NCBI GenBank assembly: GCA_026004675.1
Contig: BPJP01000003.1
Coordinates: 372,001-436,000 of the forward strand
DNA from: Gemmatales bacterium
GTDB taxonomy: Bacteria > Planctomycetota > Planctomycetia > Gemmatales > Gemmataceae
Length of the DNA: 64,000 bases
Direction of reading: 5' to 3'
Below, piece after piece: positions 9,727 to 18,541 of the stretch. The notes below the pieces were generated by a model. The model ran no database searches and was not told the DNA's origin. It worked only from the letters and a program-made list of their open reading frames with translations. The translations under genes and the position numbers were made by a program. Numbering within the stretch: the stretch's first letter is position 1; every line of letters begins with the position of its first letter.

Positions 9727-10556
9727 CGCATAAACTTACCATGCCAATGGTCATGTGCCTGCTGGCCGGCGCGTTTTATGTTATTGGAAGCAATCCCTCC
9801 ACGGTTGAGCCAAGTGCAGTGGAGACGTTGTTTGTCGCCAATGCTGAGGCAGCCCAACCGCAGGGATGGGGAAATATCAAAGGCCGGGTCGTGTGGGGTG
9901 GCGGCGAAATCCCGAAACGGGAACCCCTCAAAGTCGATGCGGACAAGGCCCATTGTCTGGAAAAAGGCCCGCTGTTGAGCGAAGAATGGGTTGTCAACCC
10001 GAAAAACAAAGGCGTCAAATGGGTGTTCGTCTGGCTTGACACCGATCCAAATGGCCAGCCAGTGCCAGTGCATCCAAAGTTGGAAAAAATTACTGAAAAA
10101 CAAGTTTTCATTGACCAACCCCGCTGTGCTTTTATTCCCCGGTCCTTGGCGATGCGAGCCGGTCAGGAATTGGTGGTCAAGAACAGTTCGCCAGTCGCCC
10201 ATAACGTCAATTGGAGCGGGATCAACCGCTTCAAGAATCCGGGCGGCAATGTCGTCATTCCGCCGAAGAGTTCGTACACAATCAAGAACCTCAAGCCAGA
10301 CAAGCTGCCCCTCATGGTGGCTTGCAACATTCATAAGTGGATGCGCGCTCGGGTCGCTGTCTTCGACCATCCCTATTTCGCTGTGACCGACGAAAACGGC
10401 GCATTCGAAATCAAAATGGCCCCTGCCGGGAAGTTTCGCTTGAAGGTCTATCACGATGCAGTCGGCTGGCGAAACGGCGCTGAAGGGCGCTTTGGCGAGC
10501 TGATTACCATTAAAGCAGGTGAAACGACGGATGTCGGCAACCTCGACATCAAATAG
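9723..10556 (+). CDS. Cupredoxin-like exported protein of the respiratory operon
   Basis: This 277-residue protein starts inside the stop of the multihaem gene (ATGA overlap 9723-9726), implying translational coupling. A hydrophobic N-terminus (about residues 4-22) suggests a signal peptide or anchor. A GWGNIKGRVVWGG beta-rich start follows, and then a cupredoxin-like part with possible type-1 copper ligands His160 (VAHN) and Cys201-His204-Met207 in the segment CNIHKWM. The C-terminus resembles a carboxypeptidase-regulatory-like beta domain (DENGAFEIKMAPAGKFRL). It shares this architecture with the next gene. Copper binding is inferred from residues, and the short Cys-to-Met spacing is unusual. 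It may accept electrons from the complex. Confidence 0.75.
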   Translation: MTHKLTMPMVMCLLAGAFYVIGSNPSTVEPSAVETLFVANAEAAQPQGWGNIKGRVVWGGGEIPKREPLKVDADKAHCLEKGPLLSEEWVVNPKNKGVKWVFVWLDTDPNGQPVPVHPKLEKITEKQVFIDQPRCAFIPRSLAMRAGQELVVKNSSPVAHNVNWSGINRFKNPGGNVVIPPKSSYTIKNLKPDKLPLMVACNIHKWMRARVAVFDHPYFAVTDENGAFEIKMAPAGKFRLKVYHDAVGWRNGAEGRFGELITIKAGETTDVGNLDIK

Positions 10557-10638
10557 AGATGCGGGTATGCCGATCCGCCGGCATACCCTCTACCAACCAC
10601 ACGGCTGTCGCGAACAGAGATCGAGCGAAGGAGAAACG

Positions 10639-11553
10639 ATGCAGCTTCGAGTCCCAGCCAACGTTGTCATCCTGTCAATGTTCTTCGCTGCGCTATTGGT
10701 CGGTTGTTCCGGAAAAAACGCGGAAGACGATTTCGACGGTCCGCCTCTGGGCGTGGGCGGTGGCCGTAAAAAAGTCGTCAAAAAGGAACTTCCATCGAAA
10801 GGATGGGGAACTCTGCGCGGTCGTGTCGTGATCGATGGCGTCGCGCCGGCACCGCGCAGTCTCGTGAAGAAAATGAAAGACCAAAAAGATGCCGCTCATT
10901 GCTTGATGGGGGACACCAACGACTTCCTCTGGCGGGTCAAGGACGGCGGCGTCGCCAACGCAGTGGTCTGGCTGCGTGCCCCGGAAGAATACTATTTCAA
11001 GATTCCGGAAAGCATGACCAAGGCCAAAGACGTGAAGATCGACCAGCCCTACTGCGCCTTCGAACCACACGTTGTAGTGCTTTACCCCAGTTATTTCAAC
11101 GGCCAGCAACAGGTCGAAACTGGACAAAAATTCTTCGTTTATAACAGTGCCCCCATCGCCCACAACACCAGTTGGCAAAGCACCAATCGGTACGTTACGC
11201 CTGGCGGCAACGTCATTGTCCCCGCAATGGGCGATCCTCTGAAGATCGGCGTCAACGCCAGCAGACCGGGAGAAGCTGGAGGCGAAGTCCTGCTTTCCCT
11301 TTCCTGCACCATCCATCCCTGGATGAAAGCTTTTGCCTGGGCCTTCGACCATCCCTTCGCCGCGGTTACCAGCGGTGAAAGAAAAGGCGACAAATCCTAC
11401 GGAGATTTCGAAATCAAAAATGCCCCAGCCGGTGCAAAACTGCAACTCGTTCTTTGGCACGAATCGATGTCAGCTCCAAGAGTCCTGCGCGAAATCGTCC
11501 TCAAAGAAGGAGATAATGGCCCCATCACGATCAAATTAAGCCCCAACCAGTGA
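10639..11553 (+). CDS. Cupredoxin-like lipoprotein, paralogue of the preceding gene
   Basis: ATG 10639 follows a GAAGGAG Shine-Dalgarno and gives 304 residues. A lipobox LVGC (Cys23) marks a lipoprotein. After a low-complexity linker (GVGGGRKKVVKKE), the protein repeats the layout of its upstream neighbour: GWGTLRGRVVIDG, then IAHN (His175) and CTIHPWM (Cys223, His226, Met229), then a beta-sandwich tail. The two genes therefore look like a tandem duplication, one anchored by a lipid and the other by a signal sequence. Electron transfer with the cytochrome complex is inferred from gene order. The gene is convergent with the glycosyltransferase, with only 5 bases between stops. Confidence 0.75.
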   Translation: MQLRVPANVVILSMFFAALLVGCSGKNAEDDFDGPPLGVGGGRKKVVKKELPSKGWGTLRGRVVIDGVAPAPRSLVKKMKDQKDAAHCLMGDTNDFLWRVKDGGVANAVVWLRAPEEYYFKIPESMTKAKDVKIDQPYCAFEPHVVVLYPSYFNGQQQVETGQKFFVYNSAPIAHNTSWQSTNRYVTPGGNVIVPAMGDPLKIGVNASRPGEAGGEVLLSLSCTIHPWMKAFAWAFDHPFAAVTSGERKGDKSYGDFEIKNAPAGAKLQLVLWHESMSAPRVLREIVLKEGDNGPITIKLSPNQ

Positions 11554-11558
11554 CGCTT

Positions 11559-12914
11559 TTATTTGACCTGTATTTCTCGCGCATCGAGTGCTGAGATGGG
11601 CAGCGCTTTTTCAGAAACGTAACGCTGGTAAACTGCCATGGTTTTTTCCGCCATCGTGGCGTCATCGAATTGCCGATGCACTGCTTCGCGCCCTTTCTCT
11701 GCCAGCCGGTTGCGGTAATCCCGATCTTGGAGCAAGTGATACCACGCCTTCGCCAATTCTTCGGGATGATTGGGAGGTACGAGCAGCCCGCCGCCAGTCG
11801 CCTCAATCAGCTCTGGAAAAGCACCATGCCCAGGCTGGATCACTGGTACGCCGTTGGCCAACGCCTCGAGCACATACAATCCCTTCGGTTCGCGGTAGGT
11901 CGTGGGAACGCTAAGCAGGTAAAGCCCGCGCAGAAAACGGACCTTGCTGACATGGTCTGGGGAATCGACGTATTCGAACCGATCGCCGAGTTGCGCTTCG
12001 TGCAAATATCTACAGATTTTCTCATAATAGGGCCGGTCATTTTTTCCGAGCCAGCCGGAGGCACGCAGCCGAAATCGCGGCACGCCCGGCATACGTTGGA
12101 GAATTCGGGCGGCTTCGGCGAACAAATGAAAACCTTTTTCGGGACAGATGCGAGCAAAATAACCGATCGTCGCCTCCTCGCCATCGCCCGCGAAGGCCAT
12201 TCCTGCTGAAGATTCCAGATCATGCAGGGCGAGATTGATACCGGGATAAACTACTTCGATCTTGGAAGGGGGCAGGGAAAGATATTCCGACATGAAATCG
12301 GCATAATAACGGCTGGTGGCAATAAAACCGTCGACGTGCCGGCAGTGCGCGCGGATGAGGTCCAAAGCCTGGGACCGGAACGGCTCAGGCAATGCCTCCA
12401 AAAAGATGTCATCTCCCTGCAGGGAACACAATACCGGCTTTCGTAGCCGGCGTTTCATTTCTTCAACGACTCCGCTGAGCAGAACGTTCGACAGGTTGAT
12501 CAGATCGGGCTGCACATGGGTAGCAAGCCAGTGGACTAGTTTGTTGATCTCCTTGCGTTGCCGACCATGTTCTCCCTGGAGCATCGAAACGGTCAATTCC
12601 CCAAGCTCGTGTCCTTGGGTTTTGAAGGCGAATCTGGACACCCAGCGCAAGAGTGGCTTGACGTCGAAAAGTCGATCGAGGAACCAGGGCGTATGGCGAA
12701 AGATGGCGGACTTCTGCTGCAAGTACACGTTGATGCCGCCGAAAAAAACCCGTGACGCGCTGACATCTTCCTCATCTGTGCGAATCGGCGTGTAGGTGGG
12801 AATGAGAACAACTTCCTGCCCCAGCCGGTTCAAGGCGGCAGCCAGGGTGTTGTCGTGGAGGCAGCTTCCGCAGTACATCCCTGCGGCTCCGGCCGTTATG
12901 TAAGCGACTCTCAT
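11559..12914 (-). CDS. GT4-type glycosyltransferase
   Basis: This 451-residue protein has the two-domain GT-B plan. The N-terminus MRVAYITAGAAGMYCGSCLH carries the donor-side glycine loop. The C-terminal Rossmann domain holds ICPEKGFHLFAEA and EPKGLYVLEALANGVPVI with PELIE, the retaining GT4 acidic pattern. Family members transfer sugars from nucleotide donors to glycans or lipids, and the substrate cannot be read from sequence. It stands alone on this strand, divergent from the pseudouridine synthase across a 422-base gap. ATG 12914 starts directly at the first beta strand. Confidence 0.88.
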   Translation of the reverse strand: MRVAYITAGAAGMYCGSCLHDNTLAAALNRLGQEVVLIPTYTPIRTDEEDVSASRVFFGGINVYLQQKSAIFRHTPWFLDRLFDVKPLLRWVSRFAFKTQGHELGELTVSMLQGEHGRQRKEINKLVHWLATHVQPDLINLSNVLLSGVVEEMKRRLRKPVLCSLQGDDIFLEALPEPFRSQALDLIRAHCRHVDGFIATSRYYADFMSEYLSLPPSKIEVVYPGINLALHDLESSAGMAFAGDGEEATIGYFARICPEKGFHLFAEAARILQRMPGVPRFRLRASGWLGKNDRPYYEKICRYLHEAQLGDRFEYVDSPDHVSKVRFLRGLYLLSVPTTYREPKGLYVLEALANGVPVIQPGHGAFPELIEATGGGLLVPPNHPEELAKAWYHLLQDRDYRNRLAEKGREAVHRQFDDATMAEKTMAVYQRYVSEKALPISALDAREIQVK

Positions 12915-13336
12915 GCTGCGAACCCATTCGGGAAGGTCAAGTTATCTCCTGACGCCAGCGAAACGACCAGGAGGGCGGGAACCGATGTCCCGCATATTGT
13001 ACTGGCAATTCAAATCAAGAGCGAGCACCGTCCGCCAAGCCTGATGCGGCTAGCCCTTTTATGGCGTCCTTTTCCTCTTTGCCGTACCTTCACTGCGTTT
13101 CCTGGCAAAGCCCGGAAGTGACAGAAAGCAAGAAGCATCGTTTGGTGACGGTCCACTGGTCGCGCTGATGCCGAGACGTTCGCCGAATTACGGTCAGGTG
13201 ACGGTTCCCTTTCGTTGTCTTCATCGCACCAACGAGAGAGACGATCGCCATCGGTCCGCGGCTGCGGACACAGGTTCGATTTCCCGATTCGATGTGCTAA
13301 ACTAACCTTGTCTTTTCTCATGGAGGAAACAACAGT
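12915..13336. other. Intergenic region between divergent genes
   Basis: This 422-base gap lies between the leftward glycosyltransferase and the rightward pseudouridine synthase. No frame with family resemblance was found, and the 103-codon minus-strand frame at 13010-13321 is arginine-rich and unconvincing. Just before the downstream gene, GGAGG at 13322-13326 is an evident ribosome-binding site. A six-codon ORF (ATG 13319 to TGA) overlaps it and ends one base before the chosen start codon finishes. Confidence 0.4.
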
Positions 13337-14059
13337 GTGAAGGTGCCGCCGCTACAAATCCTGTATGAAGACAACCACTGCCTGGCTGTGGCGAAAGCGG
13401 CCGGCGTACCGACCACGCATTTCCAAGGGCGAGTCGAAACACTCGACCGGCAAGTAAAAGCTTACCTGAAAGATAAGTATCAAAAAAAAGGAAATGTCTA
13501 TTTGGGCATCGTCCACCGCTTGGACCGGCCTGTAACCGGAGTCGTTCTTTTTGCGAGGACGAGCAAGGCAGCCAGCCGACTGTCGGAGCAGTTTCGTGCG
13601 GGTACGGTGGAAAAGATCTATTGGGCGATCGTGGAAGGGGTGTTGACGCAACAAGCCGGCACACTCGATGATTGGCTGCGGAAAGACGAGCGCAGTCGGC
13701 GTGTCGAGGTGGTTGAGCCTCACACCAAAGGAGCGAGGCAAGCGCTGTTGCATTTCCAGAGGCGTGGGGGAAACGAAGACCTCACCTGGCTTGAACTCCG
13801 CCCCCAGACAGGTCGCAAACATCAACTCCGAGTTCAGCTGGCACACCACGGCTTTCCGATTTACGGAGATGCCCGTTACGGTTCGGTGCATACGCTGAAC
13901 AATGCGATTGCTTTGCATGCTCGCTCGCTGACCTTTCTGCATCCGATACGCCATGAGCCGATCACGTTGACGGCGGAATTGCCTCGTTTCTGGCGAGGCC
14001 GATTCGCCTATGTGCTCCGGAGACCGACCGATGAGCGACCTCCTCGACACTTTTCGTAA
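13337..14059 (+). CDS. RluA/RluD-family RNA pseudouridine synthase
   Basis: This 240-residue protein matches the RluA family catalytic domain: ILYEDNHCLAVAKAAGVPT, then the catalytic-Asp motif GIVHRLDRPVTGVVLFA and LRPQTGRKHQLRVQLAHHG. It would isomerise uridines in rRNA or tRNA, but the target position is not predictable. There is no N-terminal S4 domain, unlike RluD or RluC. The start is GTG 13337, preceded by TGGAGG 10-15 bases upstream. Its 3' end overlaps the DUF4392 gene by 29 bases, so the two are probably co-transcribed. Confidence 0.9.
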   Translation: MKVPPLQILYEDNHCLAVAKAAGVPTTHFQGRVETLDRQVKAYLKDKYQKKGNVYLGIVHRLDRPVTGVVLFARTSKAASRLSEQFRAGTVEKIYWAIVEGVLTQQAGTLDDWLRKDERSRRVEVVEPHTKGARQALLHFQRRGGNEDLTWLELRPQTGRKHQLRVQLAHHGFPIYGDARYGSVHTLNNAIALHARSLTFLHPIRHEPITLTAELPRFWRGRFAYVLRRPTDERPPRHFS

Positions 14060-15041
14060 CATCATTCAGGAAGATGTGGCTGGGCGAGGCCTGGGGGCGG
14101 ATGCGAACGCCAATCTGCTCAACGCCCTGCCCAACGATTTCGCGCAGGCCTGCCAGGCATTGGTGTCGGTCAGCAACGCGCGGGTCGGCATCGTCACCGG
14201 CTTTTACATTCCGCACGGCCGACCGCCCGCCGCCGAGACGGACGGTCCGTTGGGTGCGATCTTTCTGGCACGAGCGTTGACCGATTTGGGGATCGGGGTC
14301 GTGCTAGCTTCGGATCGCTTTTGTCGTTTAGCGCTCGAAACGGGTGTCTGGTTCACAGGCTTGCGCAAGCAAGTGCCGGTGGTCAGCCTGGCCGATCCGA
14401 ACGAAGGCCTCGCCCCTGCCGACTACCGCGAACATTTTTTCGATCGAGCAGGCTCGCTGACACATCTGATCGCGATCGAACGAGTAGGTCCGAGCTACAC
14501 TCCTGAAGCTTTGGAGCAAGCCGGGGCGGAGCCGACCCATCGTCAGGCATTTGAAAGAGAAGTCCGCCCCGAAGATTACAATCGTTGCCACACCATGCGC
14601 GGCCTGGACATTACGCCACACATGAGTCCAGCACATTATCTGTTTGAAACGGCGGTCGACGACGACAGTCGTCATCCTGGCACGATCGCCATTGGTGACG
14701 GCGGCAACGAAATCGGCATGGGAAAAATTCCATGGTGGGTCATTCGACAGAACATTCCCGGAGGCGCCAAAGTTGCTTGTCGAATTCCGGCCGATCATCT
14801 CATCGTTAGTGGAATCAGCAATTGGGGCGCCTATGGTCTGGCCGCGGGCGTGTATCATCTTTTGGGAAAGACGCCGCCGGCCGATCTCTTTGATCCTGAG
14901 CATGAACGGCGCATTCTGGAAATGATGGTAGACCGTGGGCCGTTGGTGGATGGGGTTTCGGGGGAGCCGGAAACCACGGTGGATGGGCTGGAATTCGACC
15001 GCTATGCCGAGCCTCTTCGTCAGCTGGCGGCCTTTTTTTGA
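14031..15041 (+). CDS. DUF4392 protein, similar to the D-glutamate cyclase C-terminal domain
   Basis: From ATG 14031 this gives 336 residues. GIVTGFYIPHGRPPAAETDG and the glycine-rich IAIGDGGNEIGMGK fit DUF4392, the domain forming the C-terminal part of mitochondrial D-glutamate cyclase (DGLUCY). A bacterial role in D-glutamate to 5-oxo-D-proline conversion is therefore possible but unproven for stand-alone copies. The upstream ATG-like start would lie deeper within the pseudouridine synthase gene. MSDLLDT is preferred because it gives a normal N-terminus. Confidence 0.72.
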   Translation: MSDLLDTFRNIIQEDVAGRGLGADANANLLNALPNDFAQACQALVSVSNARVGIVTGFYIPHGRPPAAETDGPLGAIFLARALTDLGIGVVLASDRFCRLALETGVWFTGLRKQVPVVSLADPNEGLAPADYREHFFDRAGSLTHLIAIERVGPSYTPEALEQAGAEPTHRQAFEREVRPEDYNRCHTMRGLDITPHMSPAHYLFETAVDDDSRHPGTIAIGDGGNEIGMGKIPWWVIRQNIPGGAKVACRIPADHLIVSGISNWGAYGLAAGVYHLLGKTPPADLFDPEHERRILEMMVDRGPLVDGVSGEPETTVDGLEFDRYAEPLRQLAAFF

Positions 15042-15058
15042 TAGCGGTCAAGGGCAGT

Positions 15059-16387
15059 TCAGTCTCGAGGACGCACTTGCCGGCCGATGCCATAGTAGGT
15101 GAATCCGAGGCTTGCGAGCAACTTGGGATCGTAGAGATTTCGGCCATCGAAAATCGTAGGTTGCCGAAGCAGGCGGCGGATTTCCTCGAAGTCCGGATTG
15201 CGGAATTCCTGCCATTCGGTCACGATCGCCAGAGCGTCAGCGCCTTCGAGGGCTTCGTAGGGGTGGTTGCAGTAAGTCAATTGATCGCCGAACCTGGCAC
15301 GGACGTTGGCCATTGCTTCGGGGTCGTGGACTCGCAGCTGGACACCGTTGGCGAGGAGTTCGGTGATCAGGGATAGGGAAGGAGCTTCGCGAATGTCATC
15401 GGTGCGTGGTTTGAAAGCCAATCCCCAGATAGCAAAGGTCTTGCCCGCCAGCTGGTCGCGAAAATGTCGGCGAATCTTCTGGAAGAGCACATGTTTTTGC
15501 GCCTCGTTGACACGATCGACGGCTTCCATCAGTTGCAACTCATAGCCATGCTGTCGTGCCATGGCGATCAGGGCGCGGACATCTTTGGGAAAACAGCTGC
15601 CGCCATAACCGACGCCAGGGAAGAGAAAACGGAAGCCGATCCGTTCGTCGTGGCCGATGCCTCGCCGGACATCGTTGATATCGGCGCCGAGCAGTTCGCT
15701 GAGATTGGCGATTTCATTGATGAAGCTGATTTTGGCCGCCAGCATGGCATTGGCGGCATATTTCGTCATTTCCGCGCTTTCCGGGGACATGACGAGAAAC
15801 GGCCTCTCGGTGCGCAAGAAAGGGGCATAAAGTACGTGGAGGATGTCAGCCGGCTCTTGTCGGCGGACGCCGACAACGACACGATCTGGGCGCATGAAAT
15901 CGTCGACTGCCGCCCCTTCTTTGAGGAATTCCGGATTGCTGACGACGTCGAAGCTCTGTCTGGTTCGTGCCCGCATGCGTTCGGCAATTTGCCGGTTCGT
16001 GCCGACCGGAACCGTGCTTTTGATCACGATGATTTTGTGATCGCGGAGGTTGTCGGCGATGCTGTCTGCGGCGTCGTACAAGAAAGAAAGATCGGGAGAG
16101 CCGTCCGCTGTCTGCGGGGTTCCCACAGCCAGAAAGATGACCTGAGCGTCGGCGATGCCTTCGGCAAGACTGGTGGTAAAGCGAAGCCTGTTTTCGCGTC
16201 GGTTACGCTGCACCAGTTCCAATAACCCTGGTTCATAAATCGGTAAACCACCGGCGCAAAGCGTGTCGATCTTGGCTTTGTCCTTGTCGACGCCGACGAC
16301 TTGATTGCCGCTTTCCGCGAGGCATGTGCCGGTGACCAGTCCGACATATCCCGTACCAATGACTGCAATTCTCACCTTCGACTCCAC
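15059..16387 (-). CDS. ugd: UDP-glucose 6-dehydrogenase
   Basis: This 442-residue protein belongs to the UDP-glucose/GDP-mannose dehydrogenase family. It has the NAD-binding loop GTGYVG, KSTVPVGTNR, and the catalytic cysteine in GVGYGGSCFPKD, followed by WGLAFKPRTDDIREAPS of the UDP-binding domain. It oxidises UDP-glucose to UDP-glucuronate for surface polysaccharides. GTG 16387 is the annotated start; an in-frame GTG at 16375 would remove four residues. It is the last of a four-gene minus-strand run and lies 44 bases after an NDP-sugar reductase-like gene, consistent with a sugar-nucleotide role. Confidence 0.95.
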   Translation of the reverse strand: MESKVRIAVIGTGYVGLVTGTCLAESGNQVVGVDKDKAKIDTLCAGGLPIYEPGLLELVQRNRRENRLRFTTSLAEGIADAQVIFLAVGTPQTADGSPDLSFLYDAADSIADNLRDHKIIVIKSTVPVGTNRQIAERMRARTRQSFDVVSNPEFLKEGAAVDDFMRPDRVVVGVRRQEPADILHVLYAPFLRTERPFLVMSPESAEMTKYAANAMLAAKISFINEIANLSELLGADINDVRRGIGHDERIGFRFLFPGVGYGGSCFPKDVRALIAMARQHGYELQLMEAVDRVNEAQKHVLFQKIRRHFRDQLAGKTFAIWGLAFKPRTDDIREAPSLSLITELLANGVQLRVHDPEAMANVRARFGDQLTYCNHPYEALEGADALAIVTEWQEFRNPDFEEIRRLLRQPTIFDGRNLYDPKLLASLGFTYYGIGRQVRPRD

Positions 16388-16431
16388 TTGTGTTCCACTG
16401 GCCGAATCGAATCGGCGAACGGCACAGCGTT

Positions 16432-17379
16432 CTAGTATTGTTGCCGCCAGTATTCCAGCACGTCCGCGAGCGATTGTTGTAGTGATCGTTTTGGCGACCA
16501 GCCGAGTTCGTTTCGGATTTTGCTGTTGTCGCCTCGGACGGCCTTGCTTTCTTTGGCCCGCATCAGCTCTTCCCGCTGTTTGACTACGACTTTGACTTTC
16601 GCCTGGGACACGAGTTCGTGGAGGAGGTCGCCAATAGCGATCGCTGTCCCGCTGGCGACGTTATACGCTTCGCCGACTCGGCCGCTTTCCATGAGCAGAA
16701 TGTATGCCGATACCACGTCGCGTACATCGCAGACATCGCGTAACGGACGGAGGTCGCCGGTTTCGAGAACAGGAGGGTGTTGCCCTTTTTCGATCGCCGC
16801 GATCTGTTGGGCAAAATGGGCGATGGCGAACTGCGGCGATTGTCGAGGCCCGATATGATTGAACGGTCGGGCGCGGATGATCGGCAGCCCGGGAAAGCGC
16901 GTATATTGGAAGCTCGCCAGATCGGCTGCCGCCTTGCTTGCGCCATAGGGATTGACAGGACGAAGCGGGGCCCCCTCATGGAATGCCTCGCCGGTCTCCG
17001 TCGGCTCTCCGTAGATCAAGCCGCTGCTGACATACAAGAGGCGGGGTGTTTCGCCCCAGGCGACGACAGCTTCATAAAGCGAAAGCGTCGCCTCGAGATT
17101 TCCTCGCCATGCCGCTCGAGGATGACGCAGCGATTCGCCAGGAGAGGCATAACCGGCGAGGTGATAGATTTGTTGGGGCTGAATCTGCCGCAACAATCGC
17201 TCCACTCCACTCTGGTCGACGAGATCACATGAAAAGTATGCCAGTCGGTTTCGCAGTGGTTCCGGCGCCACAAATTGGGGACGACGGCTGATGCCGAATA
17301 TCTCGGCGTCCGAATCGGCGAGCGCTTCGAGCAGATGCAGTCCCGCGAAACCCGTCACTCCGGTGATGAGAACTCGCAT
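16432..17379 (-). CDS. NAD-dependent epimerase/dehydratase, GDP-6-deoxy-D-mannose reductase-like
   Basis: This 315-residue extended SDR has the cofactor motif TGVTGFAG at the N-terminus and the catalytic YGASKAA. The segments QQIYHLAGYASPGES and ARPFNHIGPRQSPQFAI are typical of the GDP-4-keto-6-deoxy-mannose reductase (RMD) branch. That enzyme makes GDP-D-rhamnose, but no GDP-mannose 4,6-dehydratase gene is in the window. Other NDP-sugar epimerase roles cannot be excluded. It lies 54 bases downstream of aroB and 44 upstream of ugd on the same strand. Confidence 0.82.
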   Translation of the reverse strand: MRVLITGVTGFAGLHLLEALADSDAEIFGISRRPQFVAPEPLRNRLAYFSCDLVDQSGVERLLRQIQPQQIYHLAGYASPGESLRHPRAAWRGNLEATLSLYEAVVAWGETPRLLYVSSGLIYGEPTETGEAFHEGAPLRPVNPYGASKAAADLASFQYTRFPGLPIIRARPFNHIGPRQSPQFAIAHFAQQIAAIEKGQHPPVLETGDLRPLRDVCDVRDVVSAYILLMESGRVGEAYNVASGTAIAIGDLLHELVSQAKVKVVVKQREELMRAKESKAVRGDNSKIRNELGWSPKRSLQQSLADVLEYWRQQY

Positions 17380-17433
17380 GCGTGGTCAAGATAAAAGAGG
17401 GAGGCGGAAAAGTAAAGAGGGGCGACGATCGGG

Positions 17434-18513
17434 TTATGATACCGCCTCCCGGAGCACGCTTTCTACATCGTTTGTTTCGATATCGTCGAATAAAGCGACC
17501 TCGCCGAGGCGAATGGGCAGGATGAAGCGCAAACGTCCGGCCAGCGTTTTTTTGTCGCTGCGCATTGCCGTCAGCATGTCGGCGAGAGGCCAGGGTTCCG
17601 GCCGCGTGGGCAACTGGAAGGTTTTCAAAAGTGTTTTCTGCCGTTCAGTCAAGTCGCTGCCGATCAAACCGCGGCGTTCGGCGAGTCGGCTGGCACAGAT
17701 CATGCCGGCCGCGACCGCTTCCCCGTGCAGCCACGTGCCGTACCCCGCAACAGCTTCGAAAGCATGAGCGAAGGTGTGCCCGTAGTTGAGCACGGCACGC
17801 AGGCCGGTTTCTTCGCGTTCGTCCCGTTCGACGACGCTGGCTTTCAGCTGGCAACAGTGCGTGACCACGTATTGCAGCACTCGGCTGTCGCGGTGAAGAA
17901 GTGCTTCCGCGTTTTTCTCGAGGTATTCGAAGAAATCAGCATCGAGAATCACGCCATACTTGACCACTTCGGCCAGACCGCTGCGGAACTCTCGTTGAGG
18001 CAAGGTCGCCAGCGACGCCGTGTTGATCCAGACGCCGGCGGGCTGGTGAAAGGCGCCGATCAAGTTCTTGGCTCGGGGATGATTGACCGCGACTTTGCCG
18101 CCAACGGAACTGTCGACCATCGACAAAAGGGTGGTCGGAATCATGAGCAAGGACAGACCGCGAGCATAGGTCGCTGCCACGAAACCAGCGAGATCGCCGA
18201 TTACGCCGCCTCCGACCGCCACGATCAAAGTCTGACGGTCGGCTTCCAGTTCGACGAGGCGATCATATATTTCGCTGGCCACTGGCAGGGCTTTCTGGCT
18301 TTCGCCCGGAGGCAAGGTGATGCTGCCGACGCGGAAGCCGGCGGCAGCCAGTTCGTCTGCCACCTGGTTTCTGTGCTCGGTCACGTTCTCGTCGCCGATC
18401 ACGACGGCGAGCTTGCCCCGCGAACGTTGACGGGCGAATTCACCCAGCCCGGCAAAATGGCTCGCTACCAGGATGTCGTAACTTCGCGTTCCCAGATCGA
18501 CTCGAACGTGCAT
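17434..18513 (-). CDS. aroB: 3-dehydroquinate synthase
   Basis: ATG 18513, preceded by AAAGGGG, gives 359 residues, the usual AroB size; ATG 18558 is a longer alternative overlapping the upstream gene. Diagnostic segments are VAVGGGVIGDLAGF, IPTTLLSMVDSSVGGK, NLIGAFHQP, LAEVVKYG and the metal-site NYGHTFAHAFE. The enzyme converts DAHP to 3-dehydroquinate, the second shikimate step. The DAHP synthase gene is in this window but far away (59936-60952). It sits 28 bases after the deoxyhypusine-synthase-like gene, with no functional link obvious. Confidence 0.96.
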   Translation of the reverse strand: MHVRVDLGTRSYDILVASHFAGLGEFARQRSRGKLAVVIGDENVTEHRNQVADELAAAGFRVGSITLPPGESQKALPVASEIYDRLVELEADRQTLIVAVGGGVIGDLAGFVAATYARGLSLLMIPTTLLSMVDSSVGGKVAVNHPRAKNLIGAFHQPAGVWINTASLATLPQREFRSGLAEVVKYGVILDADFFEYLEKNAEALLHRDSRVLQYVVTHCCQLKASVVERDEREETGLRAVLNYGHTFAHAFEAVAGYGTWLHGEAVAAGMICASRLAERRGLIGSDLTERQKTLLKTFQLPTRPEPWPLADMLTAMRSDKKTLAGRLRFILPIRLGEVALFDDIETNDVESVLREAVS

Positions 18514-18541
18514 ATCGCCCCTTTGCCTTTTCCCGTTATGA

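Noticed and set aside
13010..13321. Minus-strand 103-codon frame in the gap before the pseudouridine synthase
   Set aside because: It is arginine-rich with no family resemblance, and its start codon overlaps the ribosome-binding region of the divergent gene.
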